A stretch of 64,000 nt of DNA from contig NZ_CP013387.1 of assembly GCF_001523745.2 (NCBI RefSeq), forward strand, positions 2,418,001-2,482,000. Reading direction: 5' to 3'. The DNA is from Burkholderia mayonis (lineage in GTDB: Bacteria > Pseudomonadota > Gammaproteobacteria > Burkholderiales > Burkholderiaceae). Every line of letters begins with the position of its first letter. Positions within the stretch are counted from its first letter, which is position 1. Under the pieces are notes generated by a model, which saw only the letters and a program-made list of their open reading frames with translations, had not been told where the DNA came from and did not search any database. A program made the position numbers and the translations under genes. This document shows, piece after piece, positions 9,916 to 18,965 of the stretch.

Positions 9916-10725
9916 TCAACGCGCCGCGAGTAGCTGCGGCAGATCACGCAGGAACGCGTCGCGCGTCCGTATGCCGGTGGAGACAGGTTGCTTGCCCTCG
10001 TCTTGCGTGAGACGCGCGAACACCAGCGTTTCCTTGCCGCGCGTGATCCAGCCGACGAACCAGCCGAATCCGTGCGCTTCGTCGCGCGTGCCGTCGGCCA
10101 GAAGCGGATAAGCCATGCCGGTCTTGCCGTGCACGACCGCTCCGTCGGCAAGCGTCGTCGTATCGACGATTTGCTCGGTCATGTCGATCGCCTTCGCGGA
10201 CACAGGCAGCTTGCGATTCAGCATCTTGCTCAGGAATCCGATCTGTTCGAGCGGGGAGATTTGCAGTGACGAACCAATCCACGCGCGATCGAGGCCATTG
10301 TTCTTGCCGGGATCGCCGGACACGTCCGCATTGCCGTAATCGAACGCCTTCGCGTATCGCGCGAACCGCTGCGCGCCGAGATTGTGCGTGACGCGTTGCG
10401 AGTACCATACGACCGAATACTTGAGCCACCGCGTCGGATCGGTCGGCTGCTTCCACGCCGCACCGCCCCAATCGACGTAGCCGTCGCGATACGGCAGCAC
10501 GGGCTCGTGCTCGTTGCGCAGGAAGCCGGCGTCGTAGCCCATCAGGCTGATCGCGATCTTGAACGTCGAGGCCGGCGTCGCACGACGGCTGCAATCGCCA
10601 TCCTTCTGCAGAAACTTGCCCGAGCCCGCATCGGCGATCGCCGTGCAGATCGTCTCGGCATGCACTGATGCGGCGATACAGCCAAGCAAAACGAATGCGC
10701 TCGACAGCGCGTGTCGGATTTTCAT
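9916..10725 (-). CDS. Class D (OXA-type) beta-lactamase
   Basis: This is a 269-residue periplasmic enzyme with a signal peptide cut near residue 23 (VHA). All class D motifs are present: the nucleophile box STFK at 53-56, whose lysine is carboxylated in this family, SVV at 104-106, YGN at 130-132 and KTG at 201-203. The sequence is close to the OXA-57 group of B. pseudomallei as I remember it, but not identical. It hydrolyses penicillins and related drugs. It follows a class C-type gene by 28 bases on the same strand and is probably co-transcribed. No strong ribosome-binding site is visible, which would fit coupling to, or low expression behind, the upstream gene. Confidence 0.93.
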   Translation of the reverse strand: MKIRHALSSAFVLLGCIAASVHAETICTAIADAGSGKFLQKDGDCSRRATPASTFKIAISLMGYDAGFLRNEHEPVLPYRDGYVDWGGAAWKQPTDPTRWLKYSVVWYSQRVTHNLGAQRFARYAKAFDYGNADVSGDPGKNNGLDRAWIGSSLQISPLEQIGFLSKMLNRKLPVSAKAIDMTEQIVDTTTLADGAVVHGKTGMAYPLLADGTRDEAHGFGWFVGWITRGKETLVFARLTQDEGKQPVSTGIRTRDAFLRDLPQLLAAR

Positions 10726-10753
10726 TGTCGGTATTGAGGAAGTGGAGGATGAC

Positions 10754-11920
10754 TCATCGTTCGGCCCGAACGATCGAATCGACGATTTTATAGCCGGCCG
10801 TCACTCTTTCGCTCAGCGGATACGATTTGTTTGCCAGAATCACGACGCCGACCTTCCTTGACGGCACGAACGCTGCATACGTCGAGAATCCGTTCGTCGA
10901 GCCGGTCTTGTTGATCCACGCGTCCTGCTTCGGCGGCAGCGGCGGATTGAACGGCTTCGCGACGACGTCCTTGCCGATCAGATCGTTGCCCGCGAGCAGC
11001 TCGCCGAGACTCACCGGATACGGATACTGCTCCCAGATCAGGCTCTGGATCATGCCGCCGGCATCGTAGTAGCCGACGTGCGTCGCGTCGAGTGCGCGCG
11101 CCCATTTGTCGCTCAGCGGTACGAGCCCCATGTTCGCATCGATGAACTTGATCAGATCCGACGTGCACGACCTGACGCCGTATGCTTCGGACGCGAGCAT
11201 GCCCGCCTTCAGCCGAATCGGCGCGTCCTGCTTCGTGTAGCCCTGCGCATAATTGCCGCTCTGCTCGGCCGGCACGTCGATGTAGCTGTGCGTCATACGG
11301 AGCTCGGGAAACAGGTTTTTCTCGATCAACGTCTCGAAGCGCTCGTTCATGCTCGCCGCCGCAATCACGCCGAGCGTGCCGATGCCGAGATTCGAATAGA
11401 CGCGGTGCGTGCCCGGCGTGTGCGCGGGCCGCCAGTTCTTCAGATAGTCGAGCAGCTCGGCCGTGTTCGTGATCCGGTCGGGCACGAAGAGCGGCAGGCC
11501 GGACGTCTGCGTGCCCATGTTCAGCAGGCTGATGCGATCGAAGCTGCTGCCCTGCAGCGCCGGCAGGTAGCGGCTCACGCTGTCGGCGAACGACAGTTCG
11601 CCGCCTTGCTGCGCGTACGCGGCAAGCGTCGCGGTGAATGTCTTGCTGAGCGAGCCGATCTCGAACAGCGTCCGGTCGGTGACGGGCTGCCGCGTCGCTT
11701 TCGACGCAACGCCATAGTTGTAGAAGTAATGCCGGCCGTCGACGGTCACTGCAATTGCGAGCCCCGGAATGCCGTACTTGTCCTGCAGCGGCCGCGCGAC
11801 GGCGTCGACGATGCGTTCGACGTCGGCCGGCTCGACGCCTCGAGCGGCGTGTGCAACGGATGCGATGCAGCAGCTCAGCGCGAGCCACATCTTGATGACG
11901 AACTGCGTACTCTCGAGCAT
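10754..11920 (-). CDS. Class C (AmpC-type) beta-lactamase
   Basis: The protein has 388 residues. A hydrophobic leader ends near AHA (residue 25), and the class C motifs SLSK (Ser90-Lys93), YSN (175-177) and KTG (338-340, in NKTGSTNGF) are all present. The whole layout, including GIPGLAIAV early and VVILANKSYP late, is that of AmpC cephalosporinases, so it should act in the periplasm. I start at the ATG at 11920; an internal ATG ten codons later (11890) would give a shorter signal peptide, and neither has a strong ribosome-binding site. It leads a two-gene unit with the class D gene. No ampR-like regulator is next to it. Confidence 0.88.
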   Translation of the reverse strand: MLESTQFVIKMWLALSCCIASVAHAARGVEPADVERIVDAVARPLQDKYGIPGLAIAVTVDGRHYFYNYGVASKATRQPVTDRTLFEIGSLSKTFTATLAAYAQQGGELSFADSVSRYLPALQGSSFDRISLLNMGTQTSGLPLFVPDRITNTAELLDYLKNWRPAHTPGTHRVYSNLGIGTLGVIAAASMNERFETLIEKNLFPELRMTHSYIDVPAEQSGNYAQGYTKQDAPIRLKAGMLASEAYGVRSCTSDLIKFIDANMGLVPLSDKWARALDATHVGYYDAGGMIQSLIWEQYPYPVSLGELLAGNDLIGKDVVAKPFNPPLPPKQDAWINKTGSTNGFSTYAAFVPSRKVGVVILANKSYPLSERVTAGYKIVDSIVRAER

Positions 11921-12785
11921 GGCGAATCGGGAAAATCGGGGGGTTCGGAATTGGACCGTGGGCGCTTTCGCGCCGCGAGCGAGATGATGCGTCGCGCGCG
12001 GCATCCGCGCAACGATGGAAGGCTTGCGCTCGCGACGCCGATCGATCGCCAAAAGCGCGGTCCAGGCTTCGGATATCGGTCGGGAATTATTACAAACGGA
12101 ATGCAAGTCGGCAAGCGTCGATCGTGCGACGACGCCCGGCCTGGAAAAACACGCGAATCGACTGGATCGACGCAATGAGGCGCGATGCAACCGGTCGCGC
12201 GCATGAAGCGAGCTTGCCGATCGACGATGCGGCGAGCGCTTCGTTACGTCACGCACGCCGCCGTGCAAGCAATCGCCGCACGGCGGCGAACGACGCGCCT
12301 AAAGCAGAAACCGGATCGGCACGATGTCGATCCGGTTTCTCGCGAGCGCCGCGCCGTGTGGCATCTACATTGTAACGGTCGGTAATAGACAGGAAAACTA
12401 AGGATGCGGAGTGACCCGACGATGACAGAGCAAAAAAACGTGCGATATGCGGAGCGGCAGAGAGGCGGCGTCGACGAGCCCGAGGTCATTCCGGAAGCTG
12501 CAACGCGCACTTGGCAAGCGACAGGATTTTCACGGCGATCGCGGTCGAGCGGCCATTGCGTCACGCAAGCCAAGTCTCGCTTGCAGGCGTCGTTCGAAAG
12601 CGCCGCACGCGTCGAAGCCGAATGCGGCGGCATGCGCCGCGTTGTGCGACTGCGGTCGCGGCGGTCCGCTTCCGTGACGGGGACATTGGACTTCACGGCG
12701 GCCGATCGCCGCGTGTCCCCCGGCCCGACTCAGACGAACCGGGCGGCCAATGATAAACGTCGCCCGGCACGCGAGCCGGCGGCCG
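11921..12785. other. Intergenic stretch of 865 bases between ftrC and the class C gene
   Basis: Several open frames cross this stretch, but they are arginine/alanine-rich readings of high-GC DNA with no family resemblance. The stretch holds a perfect 13-bp inverted repeat at 12306-12340 and presumably the promoter of the beta-lactamase pair. Confidence 0.5.
12306..12340 (-). terminator. Perfect 13-bp stem-loop
   Basis: AGAAACCGGATCG and its exact reverse complement flank a 9-base loop. It is about 445 bases past the FTR1 stop and 385 bases before the class C start, all on the minus strand. On that strand it is followed by GCTTTAGG, a poor T-run. It is either a terminator for the iron-uptake unit or a regulatory palindrome ahead of the beta-lactamase genes. 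Confidence 0.5.
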
Positions 12786-13622
12786 TCACGCCGGCTGCGT
12801 CGGCGCCGCCGAAGTTTGCTGCGTGCGCGACACTTTGCGTGCCAGCAGCGCGATGACGAGCAACGTGACGACATAAGCGGCGATCTGAACACCCGCCGGT
12901 CGCGCGGTGTAGCCGATGAGCGTATGCAGCATCTTGCCGACGACGCTCGATTCCTTCAGCAGCCAGGACGTATCCCAGACGGCATCGCCCCACGACGGCA
13001 GCCAGCCGGCCGACACGAGAAATCCGACGCCCTGACTCGCCATGCCGGCGGCGAGCAGGACGATCAGCGCATTGGTCACGGAAAAGAGGCGCTTCAACGG
13101 GATTTGCAGCAGCCCCGCGTACATGCCGACGCCCAGCCCGACGCCGCCGAGCACGCCAAGCACGCCGCCGACGATCATCTGCGGCGTCTGTCCGGGATCG
13201 CCCGCCGCGATGCCGTACAGGAACAGTACGGCTTCCGAACCTTCGCGCAGCACCGCGACGCCGACGACGACCGCGAGCCCCGTCAGCGGCCGGCTGCCCG
13301 CCGCGACGGCCATACCGACCGACGACAACTGCTGCGCCATCTCGCGGCCATGCTTGCCCATCCAGATGCTGTGCCACGCAAGCATGACGACCGCGACGAA
13401 CATCACGCCCGCATTGAACACCTCCTGCCCCATGCCCGACGCCCATGCGGAGATCACGTCGGCGAACGCCGCGATGAGCGCGGCGCCGATCACGCCGCCG
13501 AGCAGGCCGCCGCTCACCCACCACCCACGCCTCGGCACGCCCTTGGTCGCCGCGAGGACGATGGACACGACCAGTGCCGCTTCGAGCACCTCCCGGAATA
13601 CGATGACGGCGGTGGAGAGCAT
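12786..13622 (-). CDS. ftrC: FTR1-family high-affinity iron permease
   Basis: This is a 278-residue integral membrane protein with about seven helices. The two iron-binding REXXE motifs are present, at R10-E14 (REVLE) and R126-E130 (REGSE), as in EfeU, yeast Ftr1 and bacterial FtrC. It moves iron from the periplasm across the inner membrane. The start at 13622 places the first motif ten residues in, as usual for this family. It begins 12 bases after the stop of the cupredoxin-like gene, so the two form an operon. The usual partners FtrA (P19-type) and FtrD (polyferredoxin) are not encoded next to it. Confidence 0.93.
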   Translation of the reverse strand: MLSTAVIVFREVLEAALVVSIVLAATKGVPRRGWWVSGGLLGGVIGAALIAAFADVISAWASGMGQEVFNAGVMFVAVVMLAWHSIWMGKHGREMAQQLSSVGMAVAAGSRPLTGLAVVVGVAVLREGSEAVLFLYGIAAGDPGQTPQMIVGGVLGVLGGVGLGVGMYAGLLQIPLKRLFSVTNALIVLLAAGMASQGVGFLVSAGWLPSWGDAVWDTSWLLKESSVVGKMLHTLIGYTARPAGVQIAAYVVTLLVIALLARKVSRTQQTSAAPTQPA

Positions 13623-13634
13623 GTTGTGCAGCGC

Positions 13635-13973
13635 TTACTTGACGGTCAGTTTGGTTTTCGATTCGGCTTCGTGATACTCGTCGTGGAACTCGTACACGCC
13701 TGCCTTTAGCGGCCCGATGAGAACGTCGGCCTGCTTGCCCGCGGGAATCACCTTCTCCGCCTTGAAATCGTCGCTCTCGAATTCTGCGGGCGTCGTATCG
13801 AGGTTCCTGACCGTCACCTTCACTTTCTTGTCGGCAGGGATCGTGAGACCCGCGGGCGAGAATCTGTGATCCTTCAGAGTCAGGTTGTACGTGTCGTCGG
13901 CAGCGAAAGCCTGCGTCGCCGAAGCGGCGAACACGGCCAGCGCGAACGCGGAAATTGTCTGAAGCGTTTTCAT
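13635..13973 (-). CDS. ftrB: Cupredoxin-like periplasmic protein, FtrB type
   Basis: The gene encodes 112 residues with a signal peptide cut after AFA (about residue 24). The mature chain is a small cupredoxin-like beta sandwich with the motifs TPAEFES, EKVIPAG, IGPLKAG and FHDEYH, as in the FtrB partner of FTR1 permeases. In characterised Ftr systems, FtrB works with the periplasmic FtrA to handle ferrous iron before transport by FtrC. It lies directly ahead of the permease gene with a 12-base gap. A Fur-box-like sequence is centred 37 bases upstream of the start, so iron repression is plausible. Confidence 0.88.
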   Translation of the reverse strand: MKTLQTISAFALAVFAASATQAFAADDTYNLTLKDHRFSPAGLTIPADKKVKVTVRNLDTTPAEFESDDFKAEKVIPAGKQADVLIGPLKAGVYEFHDEYHEAESKTKLTVK

Positions 13974-14000
13974 GAAAATGAACGGTAGTGAGATGCGGAC

Positions 14001-14019
14001 GATAATAGGAGCGATTCTC
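14001..14019. promoter_or_regulatory. Candidate Fur box upstream of ftrBC
   Basis: The 19-mer begins GATAAT and ends ATTCTC around a central A, matching the classical palindromic Fur consensus at 12 of 19 positions by my count. It ends 28 bases before the ftrB ATG, where repressor binding would block transcription. The middle of the site is poorly conserved. Confidence 0.4.
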
Positions 14020-14193
14020 GTTCAGACAATTCGATATCCTTATTCTTCTTGTGGGCATAGCGCCGAACGCCGGTCGCGCATCCATCGCCTGGACGAAGGC
14101 GCGCCGGGCGACGCGACCGCGGCGCGATGCCGTCAATTAGGCAAACCACCTGTCGTTTTCGACATCGTATGAAGAAAGGGATAGGCAGGGCTC

Positions 14194-14380
14194 GGTCGCA
14201 ATCGCTCGCATGAGGCACGAACGTCGATCGATCGACGCTAAAAGGCATGTGCATGGATGCCTGCCCACGTTCAGGCATCGTGCATGTCGATGGCCGCCGG
14301 GCTTGCGTCATCGCTTCACCGGCGGCTTTGCTTCGTTCGAATGAAACCTGTTCGGCGCAGCGTCTCCTGCGATGCAAGGC
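14194..14380 (+). repeat. Left copy of imperfect direct repeat flanking the helicase-PLD gene
   Basis: It shares a colinear series of blocks with 18714-18905: ACGTCGATC, AAGGCAT, TTCAGGC, GCGTCATCGC and CTGTTCGGCG, in the same order and orientation with similar spacing. The copy lies just beyond the stop codon of the helicase-PLD gene. Confidence 0.6.
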
Positions 14381-14498
14381 TGCCGCATCCTCAAACTGCG
14401 TGGCGCACTTCCGTTTCAGCGGCAAATTGCATACGCCACCGCTTTGATCAATGCTCGGACCGTCATGACCGCGCGAAATTCAACCGCCTGCCCGCGCG

Positions 14499-17400
14499 TC
14501 ACGTTTGCTCCGACGGACGTCGACTCGCCTGCCGCCCATCGCTTGCGAACGGTCCGGTCGTGACCGTCCGCTGCAGCAGGCTCTTGCGCATCGACAGAAT
14601 CTCGTTCAAAAGACCGGAACCGCGATACAGCAAGGAAGTTTCGTGACGCGCATACGCTCCCGCGCGCGCTGCGCTGAGCCAGTTGAACGAGCCGACGCAA
14701 TAGATCTCTTCGTCGCCGATGACGATCTTGCTGTGCACCCGCCGCACGAACGTCACCGCAATTCCCGCCTCCCGAAACGCCTCTGTGTCGGCGAGCAGGC
14801 GCTCGTGCCTGCTCTCGGCCTCGGGGCCAGCATCGCCGATATTGAGCTGCGGATCCGTGTAGATCGCGACGTCGACGCCGCGATCGACCGCTTCGCACAT
14901 CGCATCGAATGCGCCGACTTCCTTCGCCCGATCGAGCCGCAGCCACGGCGTCACGATCTGAATGCAAGCCTTGACGCGCGACAATGTGTCGAGCAGAAAC
15001 GCATCGTGCCCCGCCGCATCGCGCAACTGAGAAACCGCCGCATCGCGCGTTTGCAGATCCGTGCGCGGACGATGCTCGAACGGCAGCGCGTTGCCGGGGC
15101 GACTAAAGAGAAACGTCGCCAGTACGCCGCGCGGCTCGCTCGGCGCGGCTGTCGTAAAGACATCCATGTCGCCGAACACGAGGAAGCTGTCCTTTGCGCG
15201 CGAGACGGCGACATTGAGCATGCTCGCGCTCCGGTCGATGAAGCGGCCGTCGTCGTGCTTCGAATAGACGGGCGAGAAGATCACGACGTGGCGTTCCGCG
15301 CCTTGCAGCGAATGCACGGTGCCGCCCGTCAGTTGACCGTCGGCCCGGCCGACTTCGATGCCGCGCTTCTCGCACGCCGCCTGGATGGCCGCGACCTGCG
15401 CGGCGAACGGCGACACGATGCCGGCGATTCGAGCGAGCGGCGCTTGATATTTCGCTTCCAGCATCGCGCGATTCGCGGCGAGCCACGCAGCGATCGTCTC
15501 GGCTTCAAGCAGATTGCGGCGGCTTCCAGTCGGCAGGCTCTCGCAGATGCCGTCGATGTGCAAGTACGCCATCGGCGGCAGGCAGTCCGGCGCCTGCGCG
15601 TCAGAGACCGGCGCCCGCCCGCGCCGCGGCAGCAGCTTGCCGCGATAGCAAAGCGTGTTGCAGAACGCAATGATCTCGTCATAGCAACGTCGATGCTCGT
15701 AGAGATAAAGCCCGCGCTCGAGCTCGGGGTCCGCGTGGAAACGGCTCGCATTCTGCGCGACGCGCATCACGCTGCCGCTCGCCGCGGCCTTTCCGGTCTC
15801 GGCGATCTTCTCGTATTGCGCCGTCTCGCTTTCTCCGCTCACCAGCCCGAGATTCGCGAGATTGCCGAAGTCGACCTGACGCGGAATCGACCAGATCGGC
15901 TCGATCTGCTGGGTGTCGCCGATGACGAGCGCCTTGCGCGCAAGCGCAAACGACGCGCCCGCAACTTCGGGCAGCACCTGCCCCGCTTCGTCGACGATCA
16001 GCAGATCGATGAAGTTGTACAGATACTCGCCGCGAAATCCGCCCTCGCCGGCGACGAACGTCCGCATATACTTCGGCAACATTGCGAACGTCGACACCAT
16101 GCACGGCGTCACCATCATGCGCCGCCGAAAGCGCGGCATCAGCGTCGAAGGGCCGGGGTTGCGCTTTTCCTTCGTCTTCAGGATCGCGGGCATCCACTGC
16201 GCCATTTCGAGCAGCCAGCGGCCTTCCCAGTAATGCGTCGTCAACAGGAAGATCCGGAAGCGCAGTTGCGTATCGGCGATGAGGTCGCACTGCGCGAGCG
16301 TGAGCGCCTCACCGTCGACTTCGAGGCCTGCTTCGCGCGCGGCCGTCCGGAAGTCGCCTTGCGCGTCCGACAGCGCAAGCAGCACGGATTCGCCGCGCGC
16401 TACCGAAAGCGTCGCGGCATCGCGCGATCGGGCGTGCTCCTGAAAATACTCACCTATCGCCGCTTCGATCTCCGACATCGTCGCCCCCAGCGACTCGGGC
16501 GCAAACGAGTCGTCGCGCAACGCTTCTTTCAGGTGTTCGCGCGCCAATCGGATGCGCTTGTCCGCGACAGGCGACAACCACGAAAAGAACGCGTAAATCA
16601 GCGACTCTCGTGCCCGATAGGACTCCCATCCATCCTTGATCGTCTTCCATCGCCGCGCTTCCGCGCCTTTATCGGCTGCATCCTGGCGCCTGCGCGCCAT
16701 TTCGTTCGCGGCATCGCCGCCAAGTTCGTTCGCGACCTCATCCTCCACATCGCGCAACAAACGCCAATGTCCTTCGGCGGCCGCGAGCCGTCCGGCCAGC
16801 GTCTTCAGTTCATCCTGAAGCCGCGCGACGACTGCGGCGACGGTCGGCTCCTTCATGCCGGGAAACGCCGCCCGCGCGTGAGACAGGTACTCCGCCCTCG
16901 CCCGATCGACGTATTCGGTCGTCTCGATCGCGTCGAAGAACGCGTTGGTCTGATACTTGCCGGCCGACTCCGTTTCGCGTTGCTGCGACGGCATATAAGC
17001 GCCGAAGCTCGCGACGCCGGGCAACCACCGGCCGCCCAAAGCCCCGTCTCCGTGCGAGAAGTCCTTTCCGAACGCGTCGATGATGTTGGTCACCGCCTGA
17101 TTGTTGGTCGACGCCGCGCACACCACGGGCGGATCGCCGCCGTCGAGCGCCGCGCGCGCCCACAGCGACGCGACGACGGACAACAGCAGCGTCGTCTTGC
17201 CCGTGCCGGGCGGACCATTCACGGCGACGATTTCGCCGTCTTGCGCGGCAAGCACGTGATTGAGCGCCGCGCGCTGCGCGTCGACGAGCGCGAAGCGATC
17301 GCTCGAATGTCCCAGTCTGTCGGCAAACGACGCGTCGAGCGAAAGGCACGGCTCGATCTCGGCGGCGGTCTCGCGCGCGTAGGTGTCGAAGAGCGGCGAC

Positions 17401-18083
17401 TCGGGACGTTTGTCGCGCAGATGGTCGTATAGCGGAACGATATGCTGCGTCGCGCCTTTGATGACGTTCTTCTTCAGTACGAGCGCATGATCGACGAGCA
17501 TGAACTGCTGCGTGCGGAAGACGAATGCGCCGCATACCGCATCCAGCATGCGGTGCACTCCGGCGAGATAGGCAGCCCAGCGCTTCGCGAATTCGTCGAG
17601 CTGCATGCCGCTGTCGTCGATCACGTCGGAGGGAAGCATGTTCGGCGCGCCGCCTTCTTTCGTCAGGAACGTGTCGAGGTCGTCGACGGTTCCGATCGAA
17701 AAAGCGCCGGCTTCGAGCGGCTGCAGGATATCCCTGGGAACGATCGTGTCGTTTTTCGGCAGCAAGCAGCCGTCGCGCGACAACAGCGCCTGTGTGACGA
17801 TCGGCGCAACCCATTCCGGCAATTGTTCAGCAATCTTGCCGTGCTCGACTTTCGCTCGGTAAAGCAACGGGCGATAGACGACTTCGACGAAGCGGGTATC
17901 GTCTTCTTCCTCGGAAAAAAATGCCGCAACAGTATCCTCGTGCAGGAAACCTGTTTGCGCTTCCGTTTCCGATACCTTCCGGTGCGCGTCCAGTTCGTCT
18001 CTTTTCAGCGTCCCCTTTCCCAACTCGGCGTCGACGAGCGAATTCCTCCAATATGCAGCGTAAGCTTTCGATTTGTCGTGCAT
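14499..18083 (-). CDS. SF1 helicase (COG1112 type) fused to C-terminal PLD nuclease; Mokosh type II-like anti-phage protein
   Basis: The protein has 1,194 residues. After an N-terminal region of about 270 residues comes an Upf1/Dna2-like superfamily 1 helicase: Walker A GPPGTGKT at 290-297, Walker B IVDEA at 696-700, GDTQQ at 722-726, SLQGAE near 925-930 and VAVSRAK near 958-964. A long helical insert (about 400-560) separates the two core halves. The C-terminus is one phospholipase-D domain with His1117, Lys1119 and Asp1124, followed by GSFNW. This is the single-protein layout of the Mokosh type II defence protein MkoC, thought to attack phage nucleic acid. I start at the ATG at 18083; only a TTG lies further upstream. 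The gene stands alone between direct repeats. Assignment is by architecture, not by database search. Confidence 0.8.
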   Translation of the reverse strand: MHDKSKAYAAYWRNSLVDAELGKGTLKRDELDAHRKVSETEAQTGFLHEDTVAAFFSEEEDDTRFVEVVYRPLLYRAKVEHGKIAEQLPEWVAPIVTQALLSRDGCLLPKNDTIVPRDILQPLEAGAFSIGTVDDLDTFLTKEGGAPNMLPSDVIDDSGMQLDEFAKRWAAYLAGVHRMLDAVCGAFVFRTQQFMLVDHALVLKKNVIKGATQHIVPLYDHLRDKRPESPLFDTYARETAAEIEPCLSLDASFADRLGHSSDRFALVDAQRAALNHVLAAQDGEIVAVNGPPGTGKTTLLLSVVASLWARAALDGGDPPVVCAASTNNQAVTNIIDAFGKDFSHGDGALGGRWLPGVASFGAYMPSQQRETESAGKYQTNAFFDAIETTEYVDRARAEYLSHARAAFPGMKEPTVAAVVARLQDELKTLAGRLAAAEGHWRLLRDVEDEVANELGGDAANEMARRRQDAADKGAEARRWKTIKDGWESYRARESLIYAFFSWLSPVADKRIRLAREHLKEALRDDSFAPESLGATMSEIEAAIGEYFQEHARSRDAATLSVARGESVLLALSDAQGDFRTAAREAGLEVDGEALTLAQCDLIADTQLRFRIFLLTTHYWEGRWLLEMAQWMPAILKTKEKRNPGPSTLMPRFRRRMMVTPCMVSTFAMLPKYMRTFVAGEGGFRGEYLYNFIDLLIVDEAGQVLPEVAGASFALARKALVIGDTQQIEPIWSIPRQVDFGNLANLGLVSGESETAQYEKIAETGKAAASGSVMRVAQNASRFHADPELERGLYLYEHRRCYDEIIAFCNTLCYRGKLLPRRGRAPVSDAQAPDCLPPMAYLHIDGICESLPTGSRRNLLEAETIAAWLAANRAMLEAKYQAPLARIAGIVSPFAAQVAAIQAACEKRGIEVGRADGQLTGGTVHSLQGAERHVVIFSPVYSKHDDGRFIDRSASMLNVAVSRAKDSFLVFGDMDVFTTAAPSEPRGVLATFLFSRPGNALPFEHRPRTDLQTRDAAVSQLRDAAGHDAFLLDTLSRVKACIQIVTPWLRLDRAKEVGAFDAMCEAVDRGVDVAIYTDPQLNIGDAGPEAESRHERLLADTEAFREAGIAVTFVRRVHSKIVIGDEEIYCVGSFNWLSAARAGAYARHETSLLYRGSGLLNEILSMRKSLLQRTVTTGPFASDGRQASRRPSEQT

Positions 18084-18713
18084 GGCTTTTTCGGTCGATG
18101 GTTGAGCGACGTGGATTGCCGCTGTCGGAGGCTTGCATACGGCGCCGATGGCGAACGTCGAAGGCCGCTGCAAGGTGCTGATTGCCAGATTCGTCTGATT
18201 ATATTAGCGGCAATGTGATCGCTTCGCGTGATTGGCCAATTGCGGTCGCGTACATGGCGGGAATCGGATGCGGCTGCGCCCGCATGCGCCTCGTCGATTC
18301 GGTCGCAACAGAACGAAACCAGACGGCGCACGCGAGATGCAATTCCTTTGATTGACCGCCCACCCTGTTGAACGGATACCGGGCACTTCGGCTGAAATCG
18401 CGGTTCGTCGCGTGTTCGCCTGCGGCGGCCCGTATCAACACGGATCTGCAAAGCGATGCAATTGCTTTCGAATCGAGGATTTCCAACGCCGCTTCAGGTT
18501 CGCCGAGCCGGGTCGTCGGAAAGATGTTTCAGTGCCGGCACGACCGGCAAGCACGTTCAGCCATGCGACGCGCCGGCGATCACGGAAAAATCACGGAAAA
18601 AATGACCCGGACCCGCAAAGACGTAGCGGTTGCGGGCGAATCGTCGCATCGCAGGCCAGGTGGTTCATCGACACTGCCACATCTCGTGAATGGCGGCATT
18701 CCGCCGCGCGAAC

Positions 18714-18905
18714 GATCGCCCTCGCACGCATTTCAACGAAACGTCGATCTCAAGGCATCACGAGAAATACACATGGCTGTCGACATTCAGGCCCCGGTGC
18801 ACGTCGACGACCGCTTGCTCGCGTCATCGCCTCGCAAGCGGAATGGCTGATAGCTATGCTCCGTCCAGACGGAATCTGTTCGGCGACGCGTTGCCTACGA
18901 CGCGC
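18714..18905 (+). repeat. Right copy of imperfect direct repeat flanking the helicase-PLD gene
   Basis: See the left copy at 14194-14380. Matching blocks begin with CGC-CGCAT and GAAACGTCGATC and end with CTGTTCGGCG and GCGT-CCT-CGA. It lies about 630 bases upstream of the helicase-PLD start. Confidence 0.6.
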
Positions 18906-18923
18906 GACCGTCGCCACCGGACG

Positions 18924-18965
18924 TCATGCTCGATGCTCGATGCTCGATGCTCGATGCTTGATGCT
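18924..18965. repeat. Heptanucleotide tandem repeat (ATGCTCG)n
   Basis: There are four exact copies of ATGCTCG followed by two ATGCTTG variants, in non-coding DNA between the helicase-PLD gene and the cysteine-rich gene. This is a likely VNTR locus. Confidence 0.85.

Larger units (their letters stand above)
13974..14498. other. Intergenic stretch upstream of ftrB
   Basis: It contains a candidate Fur box (14001-14019) and the left member of an imperfect direct repeat (14194-14380) whose partner lies beyond the helicase-PLD gene. I see no gene. Confidence 0.5.

Noticed and set aside
12404..12856. Plus-strand 150-codon frame overlapping the end of the FTR1 gene
   Set aside because: It is arginine/alanine/serine-rich, overlaps a certain gene on the other strand and has no motif; it is a GC-driven shadow.
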